DNA of 64,000 nucleotides from the NCBI GenBank assembly GCA_046349875.1, contig JAXMBN010000002.1, positions 1-64,000 of the forward strand. Reading direction: 5' to 3'. This stretch comes from JAXMBN01 sp046349875. GTDB taxonomy: Bacteria > Planctomycetota > Planctomycetia > Pirellulales > Pirellulaceae. Position numbers and translations under genes: made by a program. Within the stretch, counting starts at the first letter, position 1; each line of letters opens with the position of its first letter. Under the pieces are notes generated by a model. That model saw only the letters and a list, made by a program, of their open reading frames with translations, was not told where the DNA came from and searched no databases. Below, one piece after another: positions 35,637 through 44,105 of this stretch.

Positions 35637-35680
35637 GTTCCAGTCAAGATTCACAGGTGTTCCAGCCAAGATTCACGGGC
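35637..35680. repeat. 22-base tandem direct repeat
   Basis: GTTCCAGTCAAGATTCACAG plus GT at 35637-35658 is repeated at 35659-35680 with three changes. It lies between the divergent ptsI and fabZ-like genes, a position where a regulator could bind both promoters. Confidence 0.6.
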
Positions 35681-35813
35681 CATTTGGTTCCCTTGAACAG
35701 TTCGGGTGAAGGGGGATCAGAAAACCGACGATCTTGGAAGGGGTGGCTCTAGAAGGAAAAAGAGTGGAGGGTTATCCTTTCGAAGCACCTTCCTTACGGA
35801 TCTGGAGTTCACT

Positions 35814-36293
35814 ATGCGTTTTTGCCAGTTGGATCGAATCACAGAATTGGTTTCTGGAGAACGGCTTAAGGCGGTTCGTACCTTGCGAGCTGATGAGTCT
35901 TACTTGCAGGACCATTTCCCATTCTTTCCGGTCATGCCTGGCGTACTCAGGCTGGAAGCTCTATTTCAAGCTGCATCGTGGTTGGTTCGGGAGAAGCGAG
36001 GGTTCCATGGGACCCTCATCATGCTGAAAGAAGTGAAGAACGCAAAATTTGCAGACTTTGTTCAACCCGGCGAAACGTTGGAGATCGAAGTCGAATACGG
36101 CAAGGAAGAAGGAAATACCATCTCCGTCAAAGCCAGTGGTTCCAAGGGGGGGGCTCAAGCCGTTTCCGCTCGACTGGTGCTTGAAGTGCAAACTCCAGGC
36201 GAAATTGCCGATTTGACCCAGAATGGATCTATCTATGCGGATGCATTGATGAAGAACCAATGGGAAAGTCTGGCGTCTGGACTCGCAGAATAG
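35814..36293 (+). CDS. FabZ-like 3-hydroxyacyl-ACP dehydratase
   Basis: Hotdog-fold dehydratase of a type II fatty-acid-like pathway. The active-site block DHFPFFPVMPGVLRLEALFQ matches FabZ, with catalytic His in DHFP and Glu in LEAL. 159 residues. ATG 35814 with GGAG at 35804-35807; the open frame upstream is unrelated. First of four rightward genes (dehydratase, acyl carrier protein, second hotdog protein, ketosynthase) that form an apparent biosynthetic operon. A separate housekeeping FabZ presumably exists elsewhere; the presence of a dedicated ACP suggests a special acyl product. Confidence 0.85.
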   Translation: MRFCQLDRITELVSGERLKAVRTLRADESYLQDHFPFFPVMPGVLRLEALFQAASWLVREKRGFHGTLIMLKEVKNAKFADFVQPGETLEIEVEYGKEEGNTISVKASGSKGGAQAVSARLVLEVQTPGEIADLTQNGSIYADALMKNQWESLASGLAE

Positions 36294-36363
36294 GGATGAG
36301 GCGTGTATAAAAGGACGCTCTCTTGGTAGTTTTTGGCCTTAAATGTTCAGGGAAAGTAAGAGA

Positions 36364-36750
36364 ATGGCACCCACTTCGGAAGAGATTTTTGAGAAAGTTA
36401 AATCTGCTTTGGTCGATGCATTGGGTGTCGATGACGATGAAGTTCAACCCGGCGCAACGATCATTGGTGATTTGGGTGCTGAATCGATCGACTTCCTCGA
36501 TATCGTATTTCGCCTAGAGAAGGCGTTCTCGATCAAGATTCCTCGGGAAGAGCTATTCCCTGAAGATATCTTGCAAAATGAAAGCTACATCCAAGGTGGC
36601 AAGGTCACAGGCGAAGGCTTGACCGAGCTTAAGAAGCGGATGCCTTGGGCAGATTTGAGCAAGTTTGAAGCCAATCCTCGCGTTCAGGATTTCGGCAACT
36701 TGTTGACGGTGAATGACCTTTGCAACTTCGTCCGTTCCAAAGTCAGCTAA
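36364..36750 (+). CDS. Acyl carrier protein, extended form
   Basis: 128 residues, much longer than the usual 78-85. The attachment site reads DLGAESIDFLDIVFRLEKAF, with the Ser expected to carry phosphopantetheine in ESID (classical ACP has DSLD). Residues 1-70 follow the ACP helix pattern (EEIFEKVKSALVDALGV). After helix III there is an insertion of about 40 residues (GGKVTGEGLTELKKRMPWAD and following) before a last helix (TVNDLCNFVRSKV). ATG 36364 has GGGAAAG upstream. Embedded between two hotdog genes and a ketosynthase, so it is probably a pathway-specific carrier. Confidence 0.88.
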   Translation: MAPTSEEIFEKVKSALVDALGVDDDEVQPGATIIGDLGAESIDFLDIVFRLEKAFSIKIPREELFPEDILQNESYIQGGKVTGEGLTELKKRMPWADLSKFEANPRVQDFGNLLTVNDLCNFVRSKVS

Positions 36751-36874
36751 CCTGCAATTTACGATTTGATATCACCCCCAATTTCTCCAGCGGAAATTGG
36801 GGGCGTTCGCCATGCTAACTGGTAATCCACCATGGCATGATTTCTCGTGCTTGGCATCGTGTTTCGAGATACCT

Positions 36875-37423
36875 ATGCGATGGTTTTGGATTGATCGATT
36901 TGTAGAATTCGTGCGGGGCAAACGAGCCGTAACCTATAAGAATGTTACGTTGGCGGAACCAGCCTTGGATGGCTATTACCCCATCTATGCCCACTATCCC
37001 CATGCTTTGATTGTCGAAGGCATGGCTCAAACGGGCGGACTGCTCGTTTCTGAGATGTCCGGATTTACCAAACGCGTGGTCTTGGCCAAGGTAGGCAAGG
37101 CCACCTTCCATCGCTTTGTAGAAGCGGGGGATCAACTTCGATTGGAAGTCGACCTTCAGGATGTTCAGGGTTCAGGCGCGGTGGCTCATGGGAAGAGCTA
37201 TGTTGGCGATGAATTGCAAGGCGAAATCGAATTATGGTTTGCCTTTTTGGATAGCCGTTTTGGCGATAAACCACACTTCCCGCCCGAGTACTTGCTTCGA
37301 TGGCTTCGAAGCATGAAGCTCTATGACGTGGCGGTCGATGAGAATGGTGTACGATTGCAGCCTCCGCAACATCTGTTAGATGCGGAAGCATTCGTGGCTC
37401 AGCAATGTGAGAAGAAGGAATAG
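36875..37423 (+). CDS. FabZ-like hotdog protein with altered active site
   Basis: 182 residues. N-terminus MRWFWIDRFVEFVRGKRA matches the FabZ/FabA-like family in planctomycetes and the helix LIVEGMAQTGGLLVSEM keeps the catalytic Glu. Where FabZ has GHFP, this protein has GYYPIYAHYPHAL, so the catalytic His at the normal place is Tyr, although His residues lie a few positions later. It may bind an acyl chain without dehydrating it, act as a thioesterase-like or chain-length partner, or use a shifted His. ATG 36875 is chosen because similarity starts there; the frame is open to 36797. Two bases before the ketosynthase start, hence coupled. Confidence 0.8.
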   Translation: MRWFWIDRFVEFVRGKRAVTYKNVTLAEPALDGYYPIYAHYPHALIVEGMAQTGGLLVSEMSGFTKRVVLAKVGKATFHRFVEAGDQLRLEVDLQDVQGSGAVAHGKSYVGDELQGEIELWFAFLDSRFGDKPHFPPEYLLRWLRSMKLYDVAVDENGVRLQPPQHLLDAEAFVAQQCEKKE

Positions 37424-37425
37424 CG

Positions 37426-38703
37426 ATGCGACGTCGAGTAGTCGTTACCGGCATGGGCGTAGTCAATCCGCTGGGTTGCGATGTAGAGCAAGTCTGGAAA
37501 GCCTTGCTGGAAGGCAAGTCTGGGGTCGGAATGATTTCGATTTTCGATGCTAGTCGCTATCCAACGAAAATAGCAGCCGAGATTCGAAACTTCACGCCAC
37601 CAAGTTTGCGAGCGGATGCTGTTTGGAAGCCTCAAGCTCGCCATACCCAATTCGCGATGGGGGCTGCACAAACAGCCGTTCGGCAATCAGGTATTCTCGA
37701 TAGCAAGATGGATCCTCGGCGTTTGGGAGTGTATCTCGGCGCTGGCGAAGGGAATCAGAATTTTGCTCGTTTCGCAGAGATGATGGAGGCTGGAATTCGG
37801 CCATCTGAATTCAGTGTATCTGAGTTCATGCACAAGGGATTTGAAACGCTGGATGCGATGGCTGAGTTGGAACAAGAGCCGAACATGCCTGCTGCGTTTT
37901 TGGCAACCATGTTCGATGCCCAAGGCCCCAACTGCAATTGTTTGACCGCATGCGCTGCGAGCAGTCAGGCTGTTGGAGAAGCAACCGAAATGATTCGGCG
38001 CGGCGAAGTCGACGCCATGATCGCTGGCGGTGCTCATAGCATGATCCATCAGTTTGGCGTGACTGGCTTTAGCTTGTTGACGGCATTGTCGACTCGCAAT
38101 GATGAGCCGCAGCGAGCATCGCGTCCATTCGATCGATTGCGCGATGGATTTGTGCTTGGAGAAGGTTCCTCAATCGTCATCCTTGAAGAGTACGAACACG
38201 CCAAGAAACGCGGTGCTGCGATCTTCGGTGAAGTTTTGGGTTACGGAAGCACCGCCGATGCCTATCGCATTACCGACATCCATCCGGAAGGTCGCGGGGC
38301 CTTCGGTTGTATGACTCAAGCCTTGCAAGATGCCAAGCTCAATCCGACCGATATCGGATATGTGAATGCTCACGGCACGAGCACCAGCGTCAATGACAAA
38401 GTAGAAACGCTCGCATGCAAGAAGGTGTTCGGCGAACATGCCCGCAACGTTCCTGTTTCGAGCACCAAGAGCATGATGGGGCACCTGATCGCTGCTGCCG
38501 GGGTCACTGAGATGATCGTTTGCTTGATGGCGATTCGCGATCAAGTCCTTCCACCGACCATCAATCTCGAAAATCCTGATCCGGAATGCGATCTCGATTA
38601 CGTCCCCAATGTGGCTCGCCCTTCCAGTCTGAAGTACGCACTCAACAATAGCTTCGGGTTTGGTGGGCAAAACGTAACCTTGGCCGTTGGCGGTCGCCCT
38701 TAA
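37426..38703 (+). CDS. Beta-ketoacyl-ACP synthase (KAS II/FabF-like)
   Basis: Condensing enzyme elongating acyl-ACP with malonyl-ACP. Triad complete: Cys176 in NCLTACAASSQA, His316 in NAHGTSTSVND, His353 in MMGHLIAAAG. The N-terminus MRRRVVVTGMGVVNPLG and the C-terminal NNSFGFGGQNVTL are typical. 425 residues, slightly longer than FabF (412). ATG 37426 follows the preceding TAG by two bases with AAGGAA upstream. Final gene of the dehydratase-ACP-hotdog-ketosynthase operon; no ketoreductase or malonyl transferase is included, so those must come from the housekeeping set. Confidence 0.92.
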   Translation: MRRRVVVTGMGVVNPLGCDVEQVWKALLEGKSGVGMISIFDASRYPTKIAAEIRNFTPPSLRADAVWKPQARHTQFAMGAAQTAVRQSGILDSKMDPRRLGVYLGAGEGNQNFARFAEMMEAGIRPSEFSVSEFMHKGFETLDAMAELEQEPNMPAAFLATMFDAQGPNCNCLTACAASSQAVGEATEMIRRGEVDAMIAGGAHSMIHQFGVTGFSLLTALSTRNDEPQRASRPFDRLRDGFVLGEGSSIVILEEYEHAKKRGAAIFGEVLGYGSTADAYRITDIHPEGRGAFGCMTQALQDAKLNPTDIGYVNAHGTSTSVNDKVETLACKKVFGEHARNVPVSSTKSMMGHLIAAAGVTEMIVCLMAIRDQVLPPTINLENPDPECDLDYVPNVARPSSLKYALNNSFGFGGQNVTLAVGGRP

Positions 38704-38764
38704 GCACTTGTCGGCCCTCGTTTACAAACGCGCACGGGCATCTAAAGACTAATGAAGGATCGGC

Positions 38765-39685
38765 CTAAGCGGGCATCCAAATCAAGTCCGCTACGATCCC
38801 AAGATACCCGGCTACAGCTGTTGGCAAAATGGAGTCGGTTACATCCCAGATGCCGCCCAATCCTGGCAATGTCGAGCCACTGTCTTTGCTCCCTACGGAG
38901 CGTTTGGCTACCGATTCCACTAGGTCTCCTAGCATGCCAACAATGGTGAGCAAAAACCCAAAGAAGATTGTGGTTAATGTATGCGATGGATACGCTTCCG
39001 CCTGAAAGAGACTCGGAAGCAAAAAGCTAAACCAAAACCAAGCGAAGAATACGCCCGAAGCCAATCCTCCGAGGGCTCCTTCGACCGTCTTGCCAGGGCT
39101 GATCGTGGGGCAGAGTTTGCGTGAGCCAATCGATTTGCCAACGAAGTAGGCTCCCGCATCCGATATCTTGGTTGTGGCAAGTATGCCTACCAATGCCCAT
39201 AGACTCCAAGTGTTGGGTTGATAGGTACGAATCAAGATCCAGAAACTCGCACCGAAGCCCACATAGGCAGTGATCAGGGTTGCCAGTCCCCAACGTAAGA
39301 GACTTAGTTCGCGATGATGGTCAAAGTCGCGAAGCATGCGAACCGCAAAAAGGCTCATGCAAAGCAGAAACGCAACCAAGGGAAGTCCTAGCTTTCCAAT
39401 GGGGCAGTCTGCTGGATAGGCCTTTTGCATGAATAGCGGATAAAGGATTGGGGTGCTGGTTGCAAGAAACACGGCCATAGCGCCGAGCAGGGAATCGGTA
39501 TAGCGAAGACCCCATTTGCTATGTGCCAGACGGCCAAATTCGAGCGATGTTCCTGCAACAAAAAACAGGCCCGCAGGTATGAGCCACAGTCCATGAAGTT
39601 CTTTCGAAGACTGCGAATCCATGTAAATCAACAACGCCATGGAAGCGATGAGGATGGCAGCCGAAACCAATCGCAAGTGAAGCAT
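38765..39685 (-). CDS. cdsA: Phosphatidate cytidylyltransferase
   Basis: Integral membrane enzyme making CDP-diacylglycerol from phosphatidate and CTP, the entry to phospholipid synthesis. About eight hydrophobic segments; the family core is KISDAGAYFVGKSIGSRKL and SPGKTVEGALGG, and the C-terminal signature is KRSVGSKDSGSTLPGLGG with WDVTDSI. 306 residues from the ATG at 39685, which has AAAGGG upstream. Starts 11 bases after the uppS stop; the uppS-cdsA order is common in bacteria, so they form one operon. Confidence 0.92.
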   Translation of the reverse strand: MLHLRLVSAAILIASMALLIYMDSQSSKELHGLWLIPAGLFFVAGTSLEFGRLAHSKWGLRYTDSLLGAMAVFLATSTPILYPLFMQKAYPADCPIGKLGLPLVAFLLCMSLFAVRMLRDFDHHRELSLLRWGLATLITAYVGFGASFWILIRTYQPNTWSLWALVGILATTKISDAGAYFVGKSIGSRKLCPTISPGKTVEGALGGLASGVFFAWFWFSFLLPSLFQAEAYPSHTLTTIFFGFLLTIVGMLGDLVESVAKRSVGSKDSGSTLPGLGGIWDVTDSILPTAVAGYLGIVADLIWMPA

Positions 39686-39696
39686 CGTCAGCCCTT

Positions 39697-40450
39697 TCAG
39701 GTTCCAATCCCACCAAATCGTCGGTCTCGATGGCAATAGGAAGCAATCGCCTCTTCGAGATCGCTTTTACCAAAGTCGGGCCATGATTTCTCGGTAATCC
39801 AGAGTTCACTGTAACTGAGTTGCCACAAAAGGAAATTGCTGATCCGCATTTCTCCGCTGGTTCGAATCATTAAGTCCGGATCGGGCAAATCAGGAGCGTA
39901 CAGGTGTTGCTGCAGAGTCGATTCGTTGATGTCCTTCCAATCCATCTTGCCTTCTAACACCTTCTGAGCAATGACGCGTGGCGTCGGCGAGTTCAGAACG
40001 CCCGCCGTAATTGATGGCAAGGCAAAGCGTCAGTCGCTGATGATTGCGGCTCTCTTCCAGCGACCTATCGATCTCTTTCAACACCTTATCAGGCAAGCCC
40101 TCGCGTTGTCCAATAACCCGAAGGCGGATTCCGTTTTTGTGAAGAGTAGCCCGCTCTTGGATGAGATATCGGTGGAGCAAGTCCATGAGAAAATCGAGTT
40201 CCTCTTTGGGCCTCTTCCAATTCTCGCTCGAAAAGCAATAGAGCGTTAGATAGTCGATGCCGAGTTCCGGGCACGCTTCAAGAACCCGTTGCACTGCGTC
40301 CGCACCGCGGCGATGTCCTTCAATGCGAGGCAATCCGCGCGATTGAGCCCAACGTCCATTGCCATCCATAATGATCGCAACATGCTTGGGACCAGGACGA
40401 GTCGAGCCAACGGGTGGCGGAACAGGCGTCGGCTTTTTCTTTCCAAACAT
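39697..40450 (-). CDS. uppS: Isoprenyl transferase / undecaprenyl diphosphate synthase (frameshifted in this sequence)
   Basis: Makes the C55 lipid carrier used for peptidoglycan-like and surface polysaccharides. N-terminal part is canonical: HVAIIMDGNGRWA with catalytic Asp, GHRRGADAVQ, LTLYCFSSENW, LAINYGGRSELADATR. The frame then breaks near 39974; read in the next frame it continues VIAQKVLEGKMDWKD, LPDPDLMIRTSGEMRISNFL, LLWQLSYSELWI, WPDFGKSDLEEAI and RRFGGIGT, ending at 39697. Two bases (GT in a GTGT run) seem to be missing. The joined protein is of normal length (about 250 residues). Almost certainly essential, so an error in the sequence is the best reading. Confidence 0.9.
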
Positions 40451-40539
40451 GGTGTTGGCTCAATCGATGGGATGTTGCAACTCTTGCGATCGATGTTCGG
40501 ATCGTCACGATCGACGACACAACATCCGATCGAGCTCAC

Positions 40540-41850
40540 CTATTTTAGAAAGATCGTTTGTTCTCGATCGGGACCCACGGAAATAATCTCAACCGGAATG
40601 CCTACCAATTTTTCGATGTAGTGGACGTAGTCGAGAGCCCTTTGAGGGATATCTTCGATGCTGCGAGCCTTGGTTAGATCCTTCTTCCACCCCGCCACTT
40701 TTTCATAGATGGGTTTGCATCGTCGCATTTCATCTGCGCGACTTGGGAAACGCTGAAGCAATTCGCCATCCAGTTCGTATCCGGTGCAAACTTGGATTTC
40801 ATCAAAGTGGCTGAGTACGTCCATCATCATCAATGAGATGCAGTGGATACCGCTCAATCGCGCCGTATAGCGAACAGCAAAGGCATCGAACCAACCGCAT
40901 CGTCGTGGACGGCCTGTAGTTGTCCCATACTCACGGCCGATGTCCCGAATCTTTTGCCCCGTTTCATCATGCAATTCCGTTGGGAAGGGGCCACCACCAA
41001 CGCGCGTTGAATAGGCTTTGGCAACTCCAATGACTTTGGTGATCCACTTGCCAGGAACTCCTGAACCATTGGAAACACCAACGCCGGAACTATTGCTGCT
41101 GGTCACGAAGGGGAATGTACCGTGATCGATATCCAATAGCGATCCTTGAGCTCCTTCCATGAGCAATTTCTTGCCTTCGTCCAATCGATCCAGCAGATAA
41201 GTGGTCGTGTCGCAGGCATAAGCCTTCAATCGATCCGCCCATATCTTCGTTTGATCGAGAATCGGTTGGAGTTCGAGTTTCGCAAGTTGCTCGGGTGTTG
41301 CTAAACCACTCAGCAACTTCACTTTAGCTTGAAGAACTTCAGCAATCCGTGATTCGCGATCGGGAGAAAGAATATCTGTCAGACGGAATGCAAAGGTTCG
41401 GCCTACCTTATCGCGATAGCACGGACCAATACCTCGCAGCGTTGTCCCAATGTTTTCCCCTTGCACGGCTTGGCTATTGAGGATTTGGTCTTCGACGATG
41501 TGCCAAGGCATGACCAAATGAGCGCGTTCGCTGATTCGCATATTCCGCGATGCTTGAATGCCTCGCGATTCCAAGCCTTCAATCTCCTTGAGCAAAGTCG
41601 ATGGCTCAATCACCACTCCCGGAGCGATAATGTTCATCACGCCTGAGTGCAGAATGCCACTTGGAACGTGATGTAACTTATAGACATTCTCGCCGCAGAC
41701 CACGGTGTGCCCGGCGTTGGCTCCACCTTGATATCGAACCACGATATCATGTTGGGGAGCAAGGAGATCGACAAGTTTACCTTTGGCCTCGTCACCCCAC
41801 TGTAGACCGATCACGCAATTTGCAGGCACTTCTAAAACTCCAGAGTCCAA
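40540..41850 (-). CDS. purA: Adenylosuccinate synthetase
   Basis: Joins IMP and aspartate using GTP in AMP synthesis. The N-terminus VIGLQWGDEAKGKLVDLL holds the catalytic Asp and phosphate loop; further landmarks are GGANAGHT, GTTLRGIGPCYRDKVGR, EGAQGSLLDIDHGTFPFVTSSN, TRVGGGPFPTEL and GRPRRCGWFDAFAVRY. 436 residues, the usual size. ATG at 41850. Divergent from rdgB with 115 bases between; both deal with purine nucleotides. Confidence 0.97.
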   Translation of the reverse strand: MDSGVLEVPANCVIGLQWGDEAKGKLVDLLAPQHDIVVRYQGGANAGHTVVCGENVYKLHHVPSGILHSGVMNIIAPGVVIEPSTLLKEIEGLESRGIQASRNMRISERAHLVMPWHIVEDQILNSQAVQGENIGTTLRGIGPCYRDKVGRTFAFRLTDILSPDRESRIAEVLQAKVKLLSGLATPEQLAKLELQPILDQTKIWADRLKAYACDTTTYLLDRLDEGKKLLMEGAQGSLLDIDHGTFPFVTSSNSSGVGVSNGSGVPGKWITKVIGVAKAYSTRVGGGPFPTELHDETGQKIRDIGREYGTTTGRPRRCGWFDAFAVRYTARLSGIHCISLMMMDVLSHFDEIQVCTGYELDGELLQRFPSRADEMRRCKPIYEKVAGWKKDLTKARSIEDIPQRALDYVHYIEKLVGIPVEIISVGPDREQTIFLK

Positions 41851-41965
41851 ATGGCAAACGGATCAGTGTAAGGGCGACGTTTTAGCTTGGTCAAGCCGCG
41901 GTAATTTAACTTCATTCATCATTAGCCAATTCGTTGGAGTGGGACGCACTTCAAGGACATCTTTC

Positions 41966-42595
41966 ATGCCGTATTCTCTAACTCCGCTTCCCGATTCCAT
42001 CCTCTTAGCCACCAGCAACGCCAAGAAAATTGTCGAAATGGAGCGAGTGTTGGCTCGCTTAGGGATCGCGGTTCATACCCCCAAGACGGTCTCTTGCCTT
42101 ACAGATGTCGAGGAAACGGGCGTAACCTTTATGGAGAATGCTGAAATCAAGGCAACTGCTCAGGCGAAACATACTGGGCTATGGGCGATCGGCGAAGATA
42201 GTGGCCTATGCGTAGATGCATTGGAGGGTGGACCTGGAATCTATTCCGCTCGATTTGCGGGGCCCGATGCGACCGACGAAAAGAATAACGATTTGCTATT
42301 AGAAAAACTGAAAGAGGTTCCATTAGAACGACGTGGAGCCCATTATGTCAGCACGATTGTCCTTTCGGATCCCGAGGGACAGATCCATCTTCGAGCCATG
42401 GGGGAATGTCATGGCCGCGTGTTGTTTGAAAGGCAAGGAACAGGCGGATTCGGTTACGACCCATTGTTTGAGGTGATCGAGTATCACGAAACATTTGCGC
42501 AGCTTGGACGAACAGTGAAAAATGCAATCAGCCATCGTGGCCGGGCCCTGCGTCAATTTATCGAGTTGCTTTCGTGCTCGGTACGTCGCCCATAA
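41966..42595 (+). CDS. rdgB: dITP/XTP pyrophosphatase (RdgB/HAM1)
   Basis: House-cleaning enzyme hydrolysing dITP, XTP and similar non-canonical purine nucleotides. SILLATSNAKKIVEM (substrate Lys), TGVTFMENAEIKA, AIGEDSGLCVDAL with the metal-binding Asp, GGPGIYSARFAG and GTGGFGYDPLFEV with SHRGRAL are all present. 209 residues. ATG 41966 with AAGGA upstream; the frame remains open further upstream but without similarity. Divergent from purA. Confidence 0.94.
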   Translation: MPYSLTPLPDSILLATSNAKKIVEMERVLARLGIAVHTPKTVSCLTDVEETGVTFMENAEIKATAQAKHTGLWAIGEDSGLCVDALEGGPGIYSARFAGPDATDEKNNDLLLEKLKEVPLERRGAHYVSTIVLSDPEGQIHLRAMGECHGRVLFERQGTGGFGYDPLFEVIEYHETFAQLGRTVKNAISHRGRALRQFIELLSCSVRRP

Positions 42596-42749
42596 TTCAC
42601 CATTTCCACGGACTCGGCTATGCTTTAACGACATATCGCGAACCAGGAAGTCGCGATCGGTTTCCCTCGTGAAGAGGCGAAATCCATCCGTTTCTGTTTG
42701 CATTAGCTCGATCTTCAAACCTGTACATCAAGGCGATTGCGAAACCAAT

Positions 42750-43946
42750 ATGTTTGAATCACTGCCGCTTGCTCCACCCGATTCGATTCTTGGATTGGCC
42801 GAAGTCTTTCAAAAGGATGCTCGGACCGACAAAGTCAATTTGACCGTCGGTGTCTACAAGGATGAGACTGGGCAAACTCCGATTCTTGCCACAGTGAAGA
42901 AAGCGGAAACGCGTTTGCTCGAGGAAGAGAAGTCCAAGGGTTATTTGGCGATCGAAGGACTCGCTGATTTCAATCGAAGCGTCGTGGAACTGGTCCTGGG
43001 CGAATCGATCGATCCCAAATGCGTTGCCATTGCGCAATCGCCGGGTGGAACGGGTGCGTTACGGGTTGGGGCTGAGATGTTTGGGAGCCATTTTCAGGGT
43101 AGAACCGCTTGGGTTTCGCAGCCTACGTGGCCGAATCACCCTGCCATCTTTGAAGCATCAGGCTTGAAGGTTCAGAACTATCCTTATTTAGATGCTGCAA
43201 AGACGGGGATGGATTTGGACGCTTTGTTGAGTACCCTTCGTGCGAAAGCGCAGCCTGGTGATTTGGTGTGTTTGCACGCGTGTTGCCACAATCCCACAGG
43301 TATCGATCCAACGGCAGAGGGTTGGCAGGCGATTTCCGATGTGATGGCCGAGAAGAAATTGGTACCGATGATCGACTTCGCCTATCAAGGATTTGGCGAT
43401 GGATTGGAAGAGGATACGATCGGGGTCAAGACGCTTCTGGCGAAAAACCCGGAAGCGATTCTTAGCGTTTCGTTTTCGAAGAACTTCGGTCTCTATAGCG
43501 AGCGCGTTGGGGCGTCGATCGTGGTGACTCAAAGTGAAGCGGCCGCGCAGGCCGCATTGAGCCAATTGCGACAAACGGTTCGATGCACCTATAGCAATCC
43601 TCCGCGTCATGGTGGAGCGATCGTAGGAGTCATTTTGAATGATTCCTTGTTGCGGCAAGAATGGATGGATGAAGTTCGCGAAATGCGTCAGCGAATTTCT
43701 ACGATGCGGAACCAATTCGTGGTGGGAATGAAAGAAACAGGAGTCCAACGAGACTTCGCCTTTCTTCTGAACCAAAAGGGAATGTTCTCCTATACCGGAC
43801 TCAATCCGATGCAGGCCGATTGGTTGAAGAATCAAAAGGGAATCTATATCGTCGGAACGGGGCGGATCAACGTTGCTGGCTTGACCACACGCAACATGAG
43901 TCATGTTTGCAATGCCATTGCAGAGTGCATCGAATCCACGATCTAG
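42750..43946 (+). CDS. Aromatic/aspartate-type aminotransferase (class I, TyrB/AspC-like)
   Basis: PLP enzyme transferring amino groups between aspartate or aromatic amino acids and 2-oxo acids. The AspC/TyrB subgroup is shown by MFESLPLAPPDSILGLAE, KVNLTVGVYKDETG, YLAIEGLADFN, QSPGGTGALRVGAE, VSQPTWPNHPAIF, HACCHNPTGIDPT, DFAYQGFGDGL, the PLP lysine in SVSFSKNFGLYSERVG, and GMFSYTGLNPMQ near the end. 398 residues from ATG 42750, matching the family. The subgroup does not tell aspartate from tyrosine preference with confidence. Followed by a terminator. Confidence 0.93.
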   Translation: MFESLPLAPPDSILGLAEVFQKDARTDKVNLTVGVYKDETGQTPILATVKKAETRLLEEEKSKGYLAIEGLADFNRSVVELVLGESIDPKCVAIAQSPGGTGALRVGAEMFGSHFQGRTAWVSQPTWPNHPAIFEASGLKVQNYPYLDAAKTGMDLDALLSTLRAKAQPGDLVCLHACCHNPTGIDPTAEGWQAISDVMAEKKLVPMIDFAYQGFGDGLEEDTIGVKTLLAKNPEAILSVSFSKNFGLYSERVGASIVVTQSEAAAQAALSQLRQTVRCTYSNPPRHGGAIVGVILNDSLLRQEWMDEVREMRQRISTMRNQFVVGMKETGVQRDFAFLLNQKGMFSYTGLNPMQADWLKNQKGIYIVGTGRINVAGLTTRNMSHVCNAIAECIESTI

Positions 43947-43974
43947 AATCGCATCGAACGCGGATCTCTATCGA

Positions 43975-44004
43975 AAAGGGCGGCCTTTGGCTCGCCCTTT
44001 TTTT
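43975..44004 (+). terminator. Terminator of the aminotransferase gene
   Basis: AAAGGGCG (43975-43982) pairs with CGCCCTTT (43993-44000), followed by TTTT. Confidence 0.85.
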
Positions 44005-44050
44005 ATGGAACGACTGAAACGCATGTCGCAATTGATTGGTTATGAAACGA

Positions 44051-44086
44051 AAAGAGCCGCTCTGATTAGAGCGGCTCTTTGTTTTA
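44051..44086 (-). terminator. Terminator of the DUF1598-type gene
   Basis: Perfect 13-base stem AAAGAGCCGCTCT (44051-44063) with its complement (44068-44080) over GATT. A/T runs on both sides; best placed to end the leftward gene stopping at 44106. Confidence 0.85.
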
Positions 44087-44105
44087 CAGACGTTCTAAGA
44101 TGAAA

